A stretch of DNA of 64,000 nt from Mactromeris polynyma (Eukaryota > Mollusca > Bivalvia > Venerida > Mactridae). Positions 1 to 12,909 of this stretch are shown in pieces. The DNA is taken from NCBI GenBank assembly GCA_032209605.1, contig JASFXZ010000001.1:6324001-6388000 (forward strand). Reading direction: 5' to 3'. Position 1 is the first letter of the stretch. Every line of letters begins with the position of its first letter. The notes beneath the pieces were generated by a model. It searched no databases, was not told where the DNA came from, and was given only the letters and a program-made list of their open reading frames with translations. The translations under genes and the position numbers were made by a program.

Positions 1-328
1 ATATACTTTGGTTGACAAGAACTACTCTTTACTTGAACTAATTATTGTATGTCACAACGAGTTCGTGTCGAGAATCCACTGTATACAAAATGTACAACGA
101 TTCCCTTAAATCAAAGTAACAACAATTAAGTTTCAATATTTATAAAATTAAACATTTACACGTAATCACAAAATAATGTATAAAATACATTCTATGTTAA
201 CACGTTTGTTTAATACAAACTCTGATGTTATTTACAGTCACACAGCACAGGAGAGCTTCCTTCAAACATCACACAGTTTCTTGTGATAGAAGTTTTATAC
301 AAAGCCGTCTTTCACTTCAGATGAACAC

Positions 329-2238
329 TTATTCCTCAGTATTGCCCTGAAAATACAAGATGGATAGTAAAGTAACAAGGAAACAATCACCTACAGAGAT
401 ACCGTACAGAGATACCGTACATACAAGATAGATTCGTCACAAAGTGCAGAACATAAACACACATTTCCTTTATTTTCAAAGAAATTGTGAAATTTAATAC
501 ATGTACAAAAAATAATACATAATATAATCAGACAACAATAATTTCATAGAGTTAAATAGTTTATGAAATAACAATCTACAACTAACAAATGAGAAATACA
601 TGAAGACTTCTTTTGTTGTGTCACATCTACACCTTCTCAAAACACTGTTTACCAACAATTGAATCTTATCAATAAATTGCTTACCAGGGTCAGTTGCTTG
701 TATAGCTCAGGGTTGTATTTCTGTAAAAGAAACAATATTTATCAACACAAATGAATAGCAACAAAGTCTTAAAATATTCATCAGGATCTGAGCTTATAAA
801 GCTGTGATTGGAGGTGAGTCTCAGTATGCAAAACTCTGTTGGTTGGTTTTGAGCACAGTCTTAAAAGGGACTAATGACATGGCTGGGGTCTGAGTCTGGT
901 CTTTTAACTCAGTTTCATAATTTGGGTCAAGATTTTATTCTTTGACCTACAAATATAAAATAACAAAATCGTACTACATAATGACAATACTTCTTGAAGT
1001 CTCAACAATCAGGCAACACAGAAAGAACTTTTCAATGAACAATATGAACTTAACCATAACTACACCAGCAGGGTACATGTAATTGTTACTTTCAAGTTTT
1101 ACATCAATACATGTACATCTAAAAGTAAAATAAAGTTATGTCACATTATGTCACTGTCTTATTGAATAAATTGAAACAAAAATCATATTTACCTTATAAA
1201 ATGGTAAAACAAACTTTTCCTGTCCATATTCACAGTTGAAGCCAAACCACACAAAAATAGGAAAATAAATATACATCCCCATCTGAAATAAAAAGATATT
1301 TGCATTTTATACTTCATCAAATGGTAAGCAAACATTTAATATTTACGGTACTATGTGCAATGCCTGTAACCACAGACATAAATGTCCGTGTAGTAACCAA
1401 CAAAACAAAACAGAATTCAATGGTCACCAAATATAATTTTATATCAACATCTGATACAAATAAAAACAAGTGTGATGCATTACGCCCAGGGCAGTAACAA
1501 AGAAATGCAGTAATCCTTAGCTATACAATACAACGCCCTCTACCAGTTATGATTCTAATCTTGTTTAACATTAATAAGTAACACAAACTGTATATATAAG
1601 ATAATTTGAAATGTGAATGTGCCTATAACAAAATGATTGCATTTGAAAATATTAACACAAATATTTATAAGAAATAACTGAAAGGAACAAGTGGACCACA
1701 AGAAGCTCAAGTTTTTACAGCTTTGCTGTATCTGGTCTCGGAAACTACATGAACTGATCACAGTAATTGTTCCAAACACAAGTAGAGTTGAGTAGGCGAT
1801 CAGCATGTAGGGCGTCAAAAGCAGTAAAAAAATCATAGATTAACATTTTGTTACAACAACAAGGAATATAACCTTCACATCTCTTCTTTAATTTAATCAA
1901 GAATAAGAACTAATCGTCCAGGGTCAGGACCTCGTGTGACTAGGCTGACTTGGTGGACAAAGTAACTTGGAGAGCCTAGTACTCTATTTCTTTTTAATCC
2001 AACGCATTGCCATGATAATCAGTAATACTTGCTAACCATTATAAAAGAGGGTACGAAGTGTCATGAGTACGAAACAGTGAAACAACAAAATTGACAACCT
2101 TTCCAAATGTTGTTCAATGAATTAGAGGGGGCAATTAGAGTTGTACTGATCTATGACAGAAGTAAAATTTACCTTAAATACTTCAAATTTCCATTTAAAG
2201 GCGCTGCTAGACCTTCCCCCTTTTCTTATTATGTTCAT
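329..2238 (-). CDS. PET100: PET100 homolog, mitochondrial complex IV assembly factor, 4 exons
   Basis: Exons on the minus strand: 2238-2173, 1282-1193, 720-685, 346-329. Every junction is GT-AG and all phases are 0, giving 69 residues and a TAA stop; human PET100 has 73. The second half of exon 1 reads KWKFEVFK and exon 2 opens MGMYIYFP, which lines up with the family pattern K-x-E-(I/V)-F-(K/R)-M followed by Y-x-x-F-P. A single hydrophobic segment (about residues 24-40) then leads into a short polar tail, as in PET100. The family is a small inner-membrane-anchored chaperone needed for cytochrome c oxidase assembly. The start at 2238 is the only ATG in frame in exon 1. The N-terminal extension of about 14 residues before the conserved part is longer than in human and the C-terminus is shorter, so the exact ends are less sure than the core. 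A divergent TMEM68 gene lies immediately upstream. A possible ATTAAA signal on this strand lies at 214-209. Confidence 0.75.
785..925. mobile_element. Short dispersed repeat copy, PET100 intron
   Basis: Has ttggttggttttgagcacag, tcttaaaagggactaatgac and ggtctgagtctgg in the same order as the copies at 6308, 44540 and 45925. The most diverged of the four. Confidence 0.4.
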
Positions 2239-2671
2239 CGTGACAGCATTCACGAAATATTATGAAACGAACTACACGTGATGTTAGAGTGATCTCCCCT
2301 GAAGTGGTAGTAACTGAGCACAATTTTGTGGTTTGTGAGTCGTCACATTTTACCCGTTGTCTCTTTATTTGGAATAATTTTTTATCAAATTATTTGTGTT
2401 TTTGAGTTGTTTTTTTTTTCGTGGGAAATTAAAGGTATTGCGTGAACGGAAATTATATCAGAGTGACCTGAATTCGGATAGAACATATTTGGATGAGCAC
2501 AAGTTATCACAAAATATGAATTGAAATTTATTGATGGTTACTGTTATCTGAGACCTGTGGCATTAATATCTTTGTGTTGTTGTTTTATGTATCGTTAACA
2601 TACTAAAATATATTATATATTCAGTAATATATGAACAATTTTTACCAGGTATGTGCGAGCATTGAGGGGAG
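2239..2671. promoter_or_regulatory. Shared 5' region of divergent PET100 and TMEM68 (putative bidirectional promoter)
   Basis: Only 433 bp separate the start codons of two head-to-head genes, so both transcription starts and any promoter elements must lie here or in unseen noncoding exons. No TATA box is obvious. The placement follows from the two gene models; promoter activity is inference. Confidence 0.5.
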
Positions 2672-5600
2672 ATGGTAGAAACAACACTGACGTATATATT
2701 GCTCCAGTTAGAGAAGCTTGATATTGAATACTGGAAATGGGTTTGTTATCTTAATTACAAATGTGGATGGATAAGAAACTATTTAAACTAGGATTTACAA
2801 CAGAAGCATTTTTCATCGTAATTTGTATGAAGAGTTTAGAAGAAGAGTGAGACTCAGATATTTGCACCGTGTCCACTGTATGAAGAGTTTAGAACAAGAG
2901 TGAGACTCAGATATTTGCACCGTGTCCACTGTATGAAGAGTTTAGAACAAGAGTGAGACTCAGATATTTGCACTGTGTCCACTGTATGAAGAGTTTAGAA
3001 GAAGAGTGAGACTCAGATATTTGCACCGTGTCCACTGTATGAAGAGTTTAGAAGAAGAGTGAGACTCAGATATTTGCACCGTGTCCACTGTATGAAGAGT
3101 TTAGAACAAGAGTGAGACTCAGATATTTGCACCGTGTCCACTGTATGAAGAGTTTAGAACAAGAGTGAGACTCAGATATTTGCACCGTGTCCACTGTATG
3201 AAGAGTTTAGAACAAGAGTGAGACTCAGATATTTGCACCGTGTCCACTGTATGAAGAGTTTAGAAGAAGAGTGAGACTCAGATATTTGCACCGTGTCCAC
3301 TGTATGAAGAGTTTAGAACAAGAGTGAGACTCAGATATTTGCACTGTGTCCACTGTATGAAGAGTTTAGAAGAAGAGTGAGACTCAGATATTTGCACCGT
3401 GTCCACTGTATGAAAGTTTACCAGACAGAGTCTGTCAGTGGATTTATTTGTACATAAATCATCTTTTCATATCCAGACACCTGGAAAACTAAACAATATT
3501 GTGTAGCAAAGTCACAGCATGAAATTGAGAAGGAGGGTACTAAGAGACTGACGAGATAATTCAAAGTAGTATAATTAAATTCTCATTAATCTGACATTTC
3601 ATACTATTATTTTATTTTCTCATATAACATAGCCCGCATACATGTCTCTGTACTCCGACTTTTACACGCGTCTTCGTACAGCGACAGTATAGAGATGTGA
3701 CGTCGGTAGCTGGACTACATATAACATGAAAAAGTAATGGACAATTTACTGAATTTTTTATGCTTGGACTTCGATATTTTGTGCCGTGTGGGCTGACTAC
3801 ATTTATAGTAATTAATTGGGCAAAAAATTCAGAATTTTTGTGACAAATCTTTTTTATCTATTTGCTTGGCAAAAAAAGAGAAAACTGGTATGTAATGCTT
3901 TAAAAGAGATCTTTAGAAAACAATACTTTAATGAACTTAAAATAACTGAGTTGGGATTGCTGTTCAAAATTTTGTATCTTTTTTTCTATTTGTAGGTAGC
4001 TTGGCTGATTTATCCTGTGATTATATCCTTCCTATTACCTCTTGTGATTCCTGTATGTTTGTATTGTTGTGCAATCTTCCTGCATGTATACAAATATAGA
4101 AAGAGACTTCGAGATGCTTACGTACATGATTTGTGGGATGGTGCAAAGAAGACTGTAGCTGTATTCTGGGAAGCTCAGGGACGAATATGGCATGGTAAGA
4201 TTAACATGTACACCTGTGTTCTCCTCACTTAAATGTTAAGCTTCGCTGAACAAAAAACTTAAGCATGTTGTTAAAAATGTGTTCTTTGAAATTGTATAAA
4301 AGTGTTTTAATGATTTGTTTGATTATGTTTATTCATGAAAACCTATTGTTCATGAACACCTATTTTAATGACTGGAAACTATTGGACAAATTGTATATTC
4401 CTCATTATGTAAGGTTATTTGTTGTGAACAATTTACACTAAGTCTGATTTTATTCTTCATATACTATAATGTGTTTTGTGTATATCTAGTGTCAAATTAA
4501 TTAAATGATTTTTATACAGGTTATGAGATTATAGGGCTAGACAGATTGCCAGATTCTGGACCAGCGATGATAGTTTACTATCACGGTGCACTTCCAATTG
4601 ATTTTTATTATGTAATGGCAAAATGTTTACTAGAAAAACAACGTCAGATACACGCTATAGGTGACAACTTCTTGTTCAATATTCCTGGTAAGCAATATAG
4701 TTTTATTATCCAACTTAAAAAGAAACCTGATTCACAAAAATTTGATTTATAATTTGGTATCATTTGATTTGTAATATGTGGGAAAAATCTTTGAAACTAC
4801 ATGTCTGTGTTAGATAATTGTCTGACATCAACATTTGAGAGAAACTGAAACTTGGTACATGTATGGTCTGTATATTACCTTACTGCTAGGATTTGTTTGT
4901 TGATATATGTGTACCTGTTACAGGGTGTATTATATATGTGTACCTGTTACAGGGTGTATTATATATGTGTATCTGGTTTCAGAGTGTATGATATATATGT
5001 ACCTGGTACAGGGTGTATGATATATATGTACCTGTTACAGGGTGTATTATATATATTTGTACCTGGTACAGGGTGTATTATATATTTGTACCTGTTACAG
5101 GGTGTATTATATATGTGTACCTGTTACAGGGTGTATGATATATATGTACCTGTTACAGGGTGTATTATATATGTGTACCTGTTACAGGGTGTATGATATA
5201 TATGTACCTGTTACAGGGTGTATTATATATGTGTACTTGTTACAGGGTGTATTATATATGTGTACCTGTTACAGGGCATTTGTGTACCTGTTACAGGGTG
5301 TATGGTATATGTGTACCTGTTACAGGGTGTATGGTATATGTGTACCTGTTGCAGGGTGTATGATATATGTGTACCTGTTACAGGGTGTATTATATATGTG
5401 TACCTGTTACAGGGTATATGGTATATGTGTACCTGTTACAGGGTGTATGATATATGTGTACCTGTTACAGGGTGTATTATATATGTGTACCTGTTACAGG
5501 GTGTATTATATATGTGTACCTGTTACAGGGTATATGGTATATGTGTACCTGTTACAGGGTGTATGATATATGTGTACCTGTTACAGGGTGTATTATATAT

Positions 5601-8600
5601 GTGTACCTGTTACAGGGTGTATGGTATATGTGTACCTGTTACAGGGTGTATGATATATGTGTACCTGTTACAGGGTGTATGATATATGTGTACCTGTTAC
5701 AGGGTGTATGGTATATGTGTACCTGTTACAGGGTGTATTATATATGTGTACCTGTTACAGGGTGTATGGTATATGTGTACCTGTTACAGGGTGTATGATA
5801 TATGTGTACCTGTTACAGGGTGTATGATATATGTGTACCTGTTACAGGGTGTATGATTTTGTTTTGCAGGGTTCCGTTTAATGATGGAAGTTTTTTGTGT
5901 AAGTCCAGGTACTGTACATAGCTGTGCTGATATATTGGAAGATGGACATATTCTTGGTATTTCTCCAGGTAACATGTAGTTAACATATCTTATCTGACTG
6001 TTCACTACATACAACAGTGTTTGATGGGTTAGGTGTCAATGAATGTTTGTGTATACAAATGTAACTGGATGTGTTCATTATTTATTCACTATTTATACAT
6101 CATGTATTGTTTTTGGAGTTGCCTGTTTCAAATATGAAGTGGTTTGCTATGCATGGTGAATTTTGCAGTATTTACCAATTTTGATTAGATGTATTCCTGC
6201 AAAATATTGCTATACATGTATCGATTTTGTGAATTTATATTTTCATTCTTTGTTTATTTTTTTTTTTGTTAAATCCTTGGTCTGAGGTAATAAATGTAAG
6301 TTTGGTGGCTAGTCTGAAATCTTAGGCTGCTGATTGGTTGGTTCCAAGTACAGTATTAAAATTGACCAATGTATAGGCTCCATTTAAAACTGGGATCCAT
6401 TCCTAATAATGTAACAATTGATCCATAAATCCCAGGCATGTCTGATACACAGTAAAAGATTGTGAGTGTTCTACTTGATCATTTATCCAACTTTTGCAGG
6501 GGGAGTTAGAGAAGCTTTGTTTGGAGATGAATATTATAGAGTTATGTGGGGAAATAGAGCAGGATTTGCCAAAGTGGCTTTACAGACCAAAGTTGTAAGT
6601 ACATGGAATATAATTATTTTCTTGTTGTTCACCTGAGTCAGATGATTTGTGTGTGCTAGTGAGATAATTCTGTGCTCATTTCCATTTACTGTCTTATCAT
6701 TTTGTTAACTTTTATTTCAAATGACATTTTTCACCTGTTGACTTATGTTACCAACTTATAAGAAGTACGTAAACTGCACTTGATTTTTTTTTTTATAATA
6801 TTTTATAATTCTGTGTGAAGTACATCTTACATTTCAGCCAATCATTCCGATGTTTACAAAGAATGTTAGAGAATCATTTCGTACACCTGGATGGGGGCGC
6901 AGTATGTCATTTGTTTCTGTTGATTTCTTGTTTACATTTTCTTCATTCTTTATATGGAAACTTTAAATATCTTGGTTCTTGTTGTTTGAATACTTCAAGA
7001 TTTATAGTTAACCATTTATTGACCTGAAAGATACCGATGTATGTTAGATGAGCGTTTTACATAATGGTGCTGCTGTAATGTGTTCACACTTTGAATAAGT
7101 AACTGTATATTTAAAGTTTATTAGTATGTTAAGTATTAATTCTAGCTCAGGAAAACCTCACTAAAAGTGAACTCAGTATTAGGATTCCCTTCTCAATAAG
7201 ACATTCATTTTCGTGGACCAGTTTTCACTTGAAGAATGGTGAAGGACCATAAAATGTAACCTCTGACAGTCTGTCTGTGTGTCCGTCCGTGTGTCTGTCT
7301 GTGTGAAAAATTGGTTTCAAGTCTGAATGCATGGATTTAATTCATAATAGGAACATAAGCATGGGATGATAAAATACAGGTCAAGTCTGATTTCAATCCT
7401 CCAAATTTTGCAAGAGTTATTGCCCTTTTTGTGTTCTACTGAAAAGCCCATAACGAGGGGGCATCCATGTCCTAAGGACACATATAGTTCTTTCATGCTT
7501 GATAATCACACCAGCTTATGACTCAGAGTGATTTTCTTCAGAACCAATGGTGGTGTTATTATTGAGGTTTCTTCTTCTTACATCACATGTATGTCTGGTA
7601 GCTATGTTACATCACATGTATGTCTGGTAGCTATGTTACATCACATGTATGTCTGGTAGCTATGTTACATCACATGTATGTCTGGTAGCTATGTTACATC
7701 ACATGTATGTCTGGTAGCTATGTTACATTACATGTATGTCTGGTAGCTATGTTACATCACATGTATGTCTGGTAGCTATGTTACATCACATGTATGTCTG
7801 GTAGCTATGTTACATCACATGTATGTCTGGTAGCTATGTTACATTACATGTATGTCTGGTAGCTATGTTACATTACATGTATGTCTGGTAGCTATGTTAC
7901 ATCACATGTATGTCTGGTAGCTATGTTACATTACATGTATGTCTGGTAGCTATGTTACATTACATGTATGTCTGGTAGCTATGTTACATCACATGTATGT
8001 CTGGTAGCTATGTTACATCACATGTATGTCTGGTAGCTATGTTACATTACATGTATGTCTGGTAGCTATGTTACATTACATGTATGTCTGGTAGCTATGT
8101 TACATTACATGTATGTCTGGTAGCTATGTTACATCACATGTTTGTCTGGTAGCTATGTTACATCACATGTATGTCTGGTAGCTATGTTACATCACATGTA
8201 TGTCTGGTAGCTATGTTACATCACATGTATGTCTGGTAGCTATGTTACATCACATGTATGTCTGGTAGCTATGTTACATCACATGTATGTCTGGTAGCTA
8301 TGTTACATCACATGTATGTCTGGTAGCTATGTTACATCACATGTATGTCTGGTAGCTATGTTACATCACATGTATGTCTGGTAGCTATGTTACATCACAT
8401 GTATGTCTGGTAGCTATGTTACATCACATGTATGTCTGGTAGCTATGTTACATCACATGTATGTCTGGTAGCTATGTTACATCACATGTATGTCTGGTAG
8501 CTATATTTATTTCAGGTTCCTTGAGATGGTTGTACGAAAAATGTCGTCTCCCTATTGTTCCAATATATGGCTTGTTTCCAGTTAAAATGACGTAAGATTT

Positions 8601-10232
8601 GATACAATACTCTCCTGGTTTTAGATGATTATGTTGATGATGTTATTTAGTGAAATTAAATATTCGTGACTCATCTTAAAATTATAGTAACAGAATAGTC
8701 CAGCCACTATTATATAGTGTGACAAATACATCTGTGGCCCATTCTCTAAGTCAAACTTTGAAACAGAATTATAGTATTGACTACTCGTGTGTAATTCCAA
8801 TTGTGAATGTTTACAACATTTGTTATTTTTGCATTGTGGCCGTTAGCTGAAATGTTCTTGTTCTTAATTCACATGAAGCATTATAATATATTGGTTACCT
8901 ATATTATGTTGTTTAACTATGTAATATTTGTTACCTATATTATATTGGTTACCTATGTTATATTTGTTACCTATATTATATTGGTTACCTATGTTATATT
9001 TGTTACATTATTATACTATATTGGTTACCTATATTATGTTGTTTAACTATGTAATATTCGTTACCTATATTATATTGGTTACCTATGTTATATTTGTTAC
9101 CTATATTATATTGGTTACCTATGTTATATTTGTTACATATACTATATTGGTTACCTATATTATGTTGGTTACCTATATTATATTGGTTACCTATGTTATA
9201 TTTGTTACCTATATTATGTTGGTTACCTATATTATGTTGGTTACCTATGTTATATTTGTTACCTATATTATGTTGGTTACCTATATTATGTTGGTTACCT
9301 ACAAATTATGTGGAAATATAATCTGTTGTTGTAACCTGTTGTATATTTCAGCACGTATCTTGGACCTGCAATATATCCAGATGAATCCATGACTCCAGAA
9401 ATGTTGGCGGATCAGGTTTTGTGAATTATTTCTATTTGCTTGTATAACACTTCACATTACATACTACAATGTTCCACATACAGTCTGTAACTCTGTGTCG
9501 TCAGCTTGCAGTATGATAAGATAATTTCAATTACTTATCAAATCATATTTTTGTCCGTCTGTCTGTCTGTCTGTCCGTCAGTCTCTTATAAAGTCTTGAT
9601 GTTATTATTGATTAGATAGTGCATTTGAAATGAGTTGATCATAATTGATATTCTCTCTGCTTATATTGTTTTTATTGAAAACGAGTTACCCAGATAACTG
9701 CTCCCTGAAAATGTTTTAATGATGCTCATTGTGAATGACCAGTGCTTTCTTAACACTTGTCATGTCTTATCTTGATAAACCTGTCCAACTAGTCAGAATA
9801 GGACAGAAATAATTAGTGTACTGATCATTATTTAAGATGGTTATTTGATGGGTATAAATATATACACTGTGACCTGTCCAGAACCTTTTCAGAGAAACAA
9901 ATGTTGGCTGCTGTTGAGAGGTTGTTGTTCTAGAGGAGATAAATTGTAGGCAAGATTTTACTATGGTAAAGTTTTATTGATGAGGGATTGTTGCTCAAGA
10001 GAGGACAACTGAGGAGATACTGTGCTGTAGTCAGAACTATTCCACTCTGTTACTCATTACCATTACCATTGTTGATTGGATTTACTTTGAGTAGGAAATA
10101 ATTCAACAACAATTATTTGTTTTACAGGTAAAGAAAGGAGTTGAGAAACTTATAGAAGACCATCAAATTGTGCCTGGTAATATACTGAGAGCATTATCTG
10201 AACGTGTAGTAAGCAATGACAAAGATGATTAG
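2672..10232 (+). CDS. TMEM68: TMEM68-like glycerolipid acyltransferase, 9 exons
   Basis: Exons: 2672-2740, 3996-4194, 4520-4687, 5870-5968, 6500-6594, 6838-6901, 8516-8591, 9352-9415, 10128-10232. They sum to 939 nt, or 312 residues (human 324), with compatible phases throughout. The N-terminus has a hydrophobic stretch (about residues 24-50) followed by the family signature LWDGAKKTVA. The acyltransferase motif is HGALPID (His111, Asp117), and ISPGGVREAL lies near 175-185. The closing PGNILRALSE resembles the vertebrate end. TMEM68 (DIESL) is an ER membrane acyltransferase of the PlsC/DGAT2-like group that makes triacylglycerol from acyl donors other than acyl-CoA. The exon 1 donor (GTTTGT) is weak; all others are ordinary. 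Introns 3, 6 and 7 are filled by minisatellites, two of which end just before the splice acceptor. No upstream ATG in frame competes with the chosen start. Confidence 0.9.
2826..3412. repeat. 53-bp minisatellite, about 11 copies
   Basis: Head-to-tail copies, each containing tgaagagtttagaa and gagactcagatatttgc, with a few single-base variants (gaagaa/gaacaa; caccgtg/cactgtg). It sits in TMEM68 intron 1, after exon 1. Confidence 0.95.
4902..5855. repeat. 29-bp minisatellite, about 32 copies, TMEM68 intron 3
   Basis: The unit carries tgtgtacctgttacaggg and a tatgatata/tattatata tail. Because 29 is not a multiple of 3, each frame cycles every three units, producing apparent YLLQGV/CTCYRV proteins in all frames; these are repeat artefacts. 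The array ends about 15 bp before the exon 4 acceptor AG (5868-5869). Confidence 0.95.
6308..6395. mobile_element. Short dispersed repeat copy (family also at 785, 44540, 45925)
   Basis: Shares an ordered series of words with three other places in the window: ggctgctgattggttg, then an acagtattaaaattgaccaat core, then aggctccat. Lies in TMEM68 intron 4. The element class (SINE or MITE) is not determined. Confidence 0.45.
7240..7450. mobile_element. Possible interspersed-repeat remnant with short tgtctg/tgtccg repeat
   Basis: Contains a tgtctgtgtgtccgtccgtg microsatellite and ends with gcaagagttattgccctttt. The latter resembles a phrase I recall from molluscan interspersed repeats; that is memory, not a search. 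No terminal repeats seen. It lies in TMEM68 intron 6. Confidence 0.3.
7580..8504. repeat. 29-bp minisatellite, about 32 copies, TMEM68 intron 6
   Basis: The unit is built from acatcacatgtatgtctggt followed by agctatgtt. A C/T variant (acatcaca versus acattaca) occurs in runs, as expected from unequal exchange or slippage. The array stops 10 bp before the acceptor AG of exon 7 (8514-8515). Confidence 0.97.
8884..9305. repeat. 18-bp minisatellite, about 23 copies, TMEM68 intron 7
   Basis: Alternating variants of ttggttacctatattatg and ttatatttgttacctata. The 18-bp period keeps frames open and generates hydrophobic pseudo-proteins, which are not genes. Confidence 0.93.
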
Positions 10233-10626
10233 AGGAAATAGTTCTTTGTTATTCTATTGGATTAAGTTTGCTAATATTGTGATCTCAAGTTGTATGTTCT
10301 GTTATATTGATGCATTATATACCTTTCATGTGCTTAGAATTCTACTGATTTCTATGGACAAACATCTTTCAAAAAGTGCTTACCGGTACTTGGATATCTG
10401 TCGGTCATCACTATTCTAACAATTACTTCATCTTGGAAGATAGTAAAACACACTATTGTATTGTTGTTTGTTGTTACAATATATCATTGTTGTTTATGTG
10501 TCCAATGATAACTCTGAATATATGTTAGGCTCTTGTTGTAATATTGACACTTATAGAATTGTATTAACTTACATTTTTCTTGTGAAGTCATGGTGAGACA
10601 TTTCTATGTGTTCAGTGGAAACCACC

Positions 10627-10733
10627 ATGTTTGAAGGTTTCTAACCACCATGTTTGCAGGTTTCTAACCACCATGTTTGCAGGTTTCTAACCACCATGTT
10701 TGCAGGTTTCTAACCACCATGTTTGCTGGTTTC
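10627..10733. repeat. 23-bp tandem repeat, 4-5 copies
   Basis: Copies of ccaccatgtttgcaggttt plus ctaa, in the presumed 3' UTR of TMEM68. Confidence 0.85.
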
Positions 10734-11785
10734 TAAGTTTTGCCTGAATTTTCCAAGATTTTTAATTTCTTTAAATAATTTGTTTGACACAACCCATGTT
10801 TTGATAATTATAGGTGCGTGACTGAACTTGTGAAATTTTCCTAAAATTCTGTCTCATTACAATCCTATCAGCTGTGAAGTTGTCTTCATCAGTTCATAGA
10901 CTCCAAATGTATATGAAACAATTTGTGTACATATATCAGCATTACTGTGGAAGTGAGATTAGTACTATTAACTACTTAGTAGAACATTTTCACCCACACC
11001 ACACAATTCTGTACATTTATCACATAATGTGTACGTTAGTTCATACTGTTATATTTGTACTTTGAATCAATTGTTGTTTGTTAATGGAAAACAAACTAAC
11101 AATTGTTAAACATTGATCAAATGTTGTTCTAGGAGATTTGTAAGTCATCAAATTTGTGCAATTTGTAGTTTTGAAGAATATTTATACGGATACATTATAT
11201 GCTTATAGATTTATTTATATTGTTATTAAATGTGCAATTATGAACATAGCTTTTATTTCTTTTGCTAGTGAATATTGTTGTGAGTTATTTAAAGTAGATT
11301 ATCAATTTGTCTCCTGTGCATGCACATGTCTCTGTATTATGTCAGATCAGAGTCAACAACAATCTCTCTGTTTTTTTTGGAACCAGGACCTAATTTTCTT
11401 GTGACTAATAGTCTCCTGCGTGGAATGTTAACTGTTCAAGTATATTACCTGGGCATTAGAGATTTTACCATCTAAAGTGTTCTTATTTTATACCTGTATA
11501 AAAACTTGCCTCAATTGTCTCCCTTGTTCTAGGTATAAAACTGCGATATTACTGATTAATGTATTTTTGATTTACATTATTCTTAGAAATTTTGTATGTA
11601 ACCATTTATTGAAAGTTTCTGTGGGAGAATATTTTATATTTCTATTTGTCAAGAAATGTATACATACATTTATATACCATACTTCTGTTTACGTCATTTA
11701 ATAGAGAAATATTCGGTCACAGTGAAAATGCAACTTGGAAATATGCAGAGATGTATTTAGTTGAATTAAAATGTGCATTTATATT

Positions 11786-11791
11786 AATAAA
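11786..11791 (+). terminator. Candidate poly(A) signal AATAAA for TMEM68
   Basis: An exact AATAAA about 1.55 kb after the TMEM68 stop. The stretch 10233-11785 holds no recognisable coding sequence and would be 3' UTR if this site is used. Earlier sites cannot be excluded. Confidence 0.35.
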
Positions 11792-12242
11792 TATTTACAT
11801 ATATCACTGTCATGTTGATTGTGGAGAGTCTGTTTGAGTTTCTGTGCATGTGTAAGACAAGATAGGATTTAACACATGCATATAAAGTTACTTATGTTTT
11901 GTATACAGTTGTGTGTAGTTGCTCTGACTTGACAGTAAATGTCTCGTGCTTAATTTTGTTCAGTGTTTATCAGAAACGTAAGTATCGTGGCATTCCCAGA
12001 ATTCTGGGTTTTTTATGTGCATGAAACATTGTTTCTAGGGTCAAAAATTTGAAGTATGTTTAGAGATGTAACGGACGGATAACATCCATTTTATAAATTA
12101 CTTTCATTGGTTGATATAAGGACAATAAGTTTAGCAACGGACATCTCGATTATCAAACTGCTTGATAGAATCTCAGTAAATTATTACAAAAGACCAAAAA
12201 AATGTTGGATGAATTGATCAGCTATGTATTTGTTGGAAAATG

Positions 12243-12705
12243 TCGTTCTTTAACGAGATTGTAACTTGCATGACACCGTTCTTTAACGAGATTGTAACTT
12301 GCATGACACCGTTCTTTAACGAGATTGTAACTTGCATGACACCGTTCTTTACCGAGATTGTAACTTGCATGACACCGTTCTTTAACGAGATTGTAACTTG
12401 CATGACACCGTTCTTTACCGAGATTGTAACTTGCATGACACCGTTCTTTAACGAGATTGTAACTTGCATGACACCGTTCTTTACCGAGATTGTAACTTGC
12501 ATGACACCGTTCTTTAACGAGATTGTAACTTGCATGACACCGTTCTTTAACGAGATTGTAACTTGCATGACACCGTTCTTTAACGAGATTGTAACTTGCG
12601 TGACACCGTTCTTTAACGAGATTGTAACTTGCATGACACCGTTCTTTAACGAGATTGTAACTTGCATGACACCGTTCTTTAACGAGATTGTAACTTGCAT
12701 GACAC
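12243..12705. repeat. 33-bp minisatellite, 14 copies, open on both strands
   Basis: The unit contains ttctttaacgagattgtaac, with an aacgag/accgag variant. A period divisible by 3 without stops gives reading frames of about 160 codons on both strands (repeating 11-residue units). No start context, splice sites or homology support translation. Confidence 0.96.
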
Positions 12706-12909
12706 TGAAATAAAAACGTGAAAAGTAAGTTCCAGGTCTGACCTTAGACTACTTACTTCTCCAGTTTAGTCTGTTGTAGAAATATTGTAGAAGTTACTTA
12801 AGAAGGACTTAAAACATCACTGTGCAATATTTATGAAATACTTCCTTATACGGATTTCAGGAAACTGAAAATGATTCTTCACTTGTAGATATTTGTTTGT
12901 AGATTTTGT

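Noticed and set aside
4902..5855. CRISPR-like array
   Set aside because: Repeats are directly adjacent with no unique spacers, and the sequence is clearly eukaryotic; it is a minisatellite, as are all the other arrays here.
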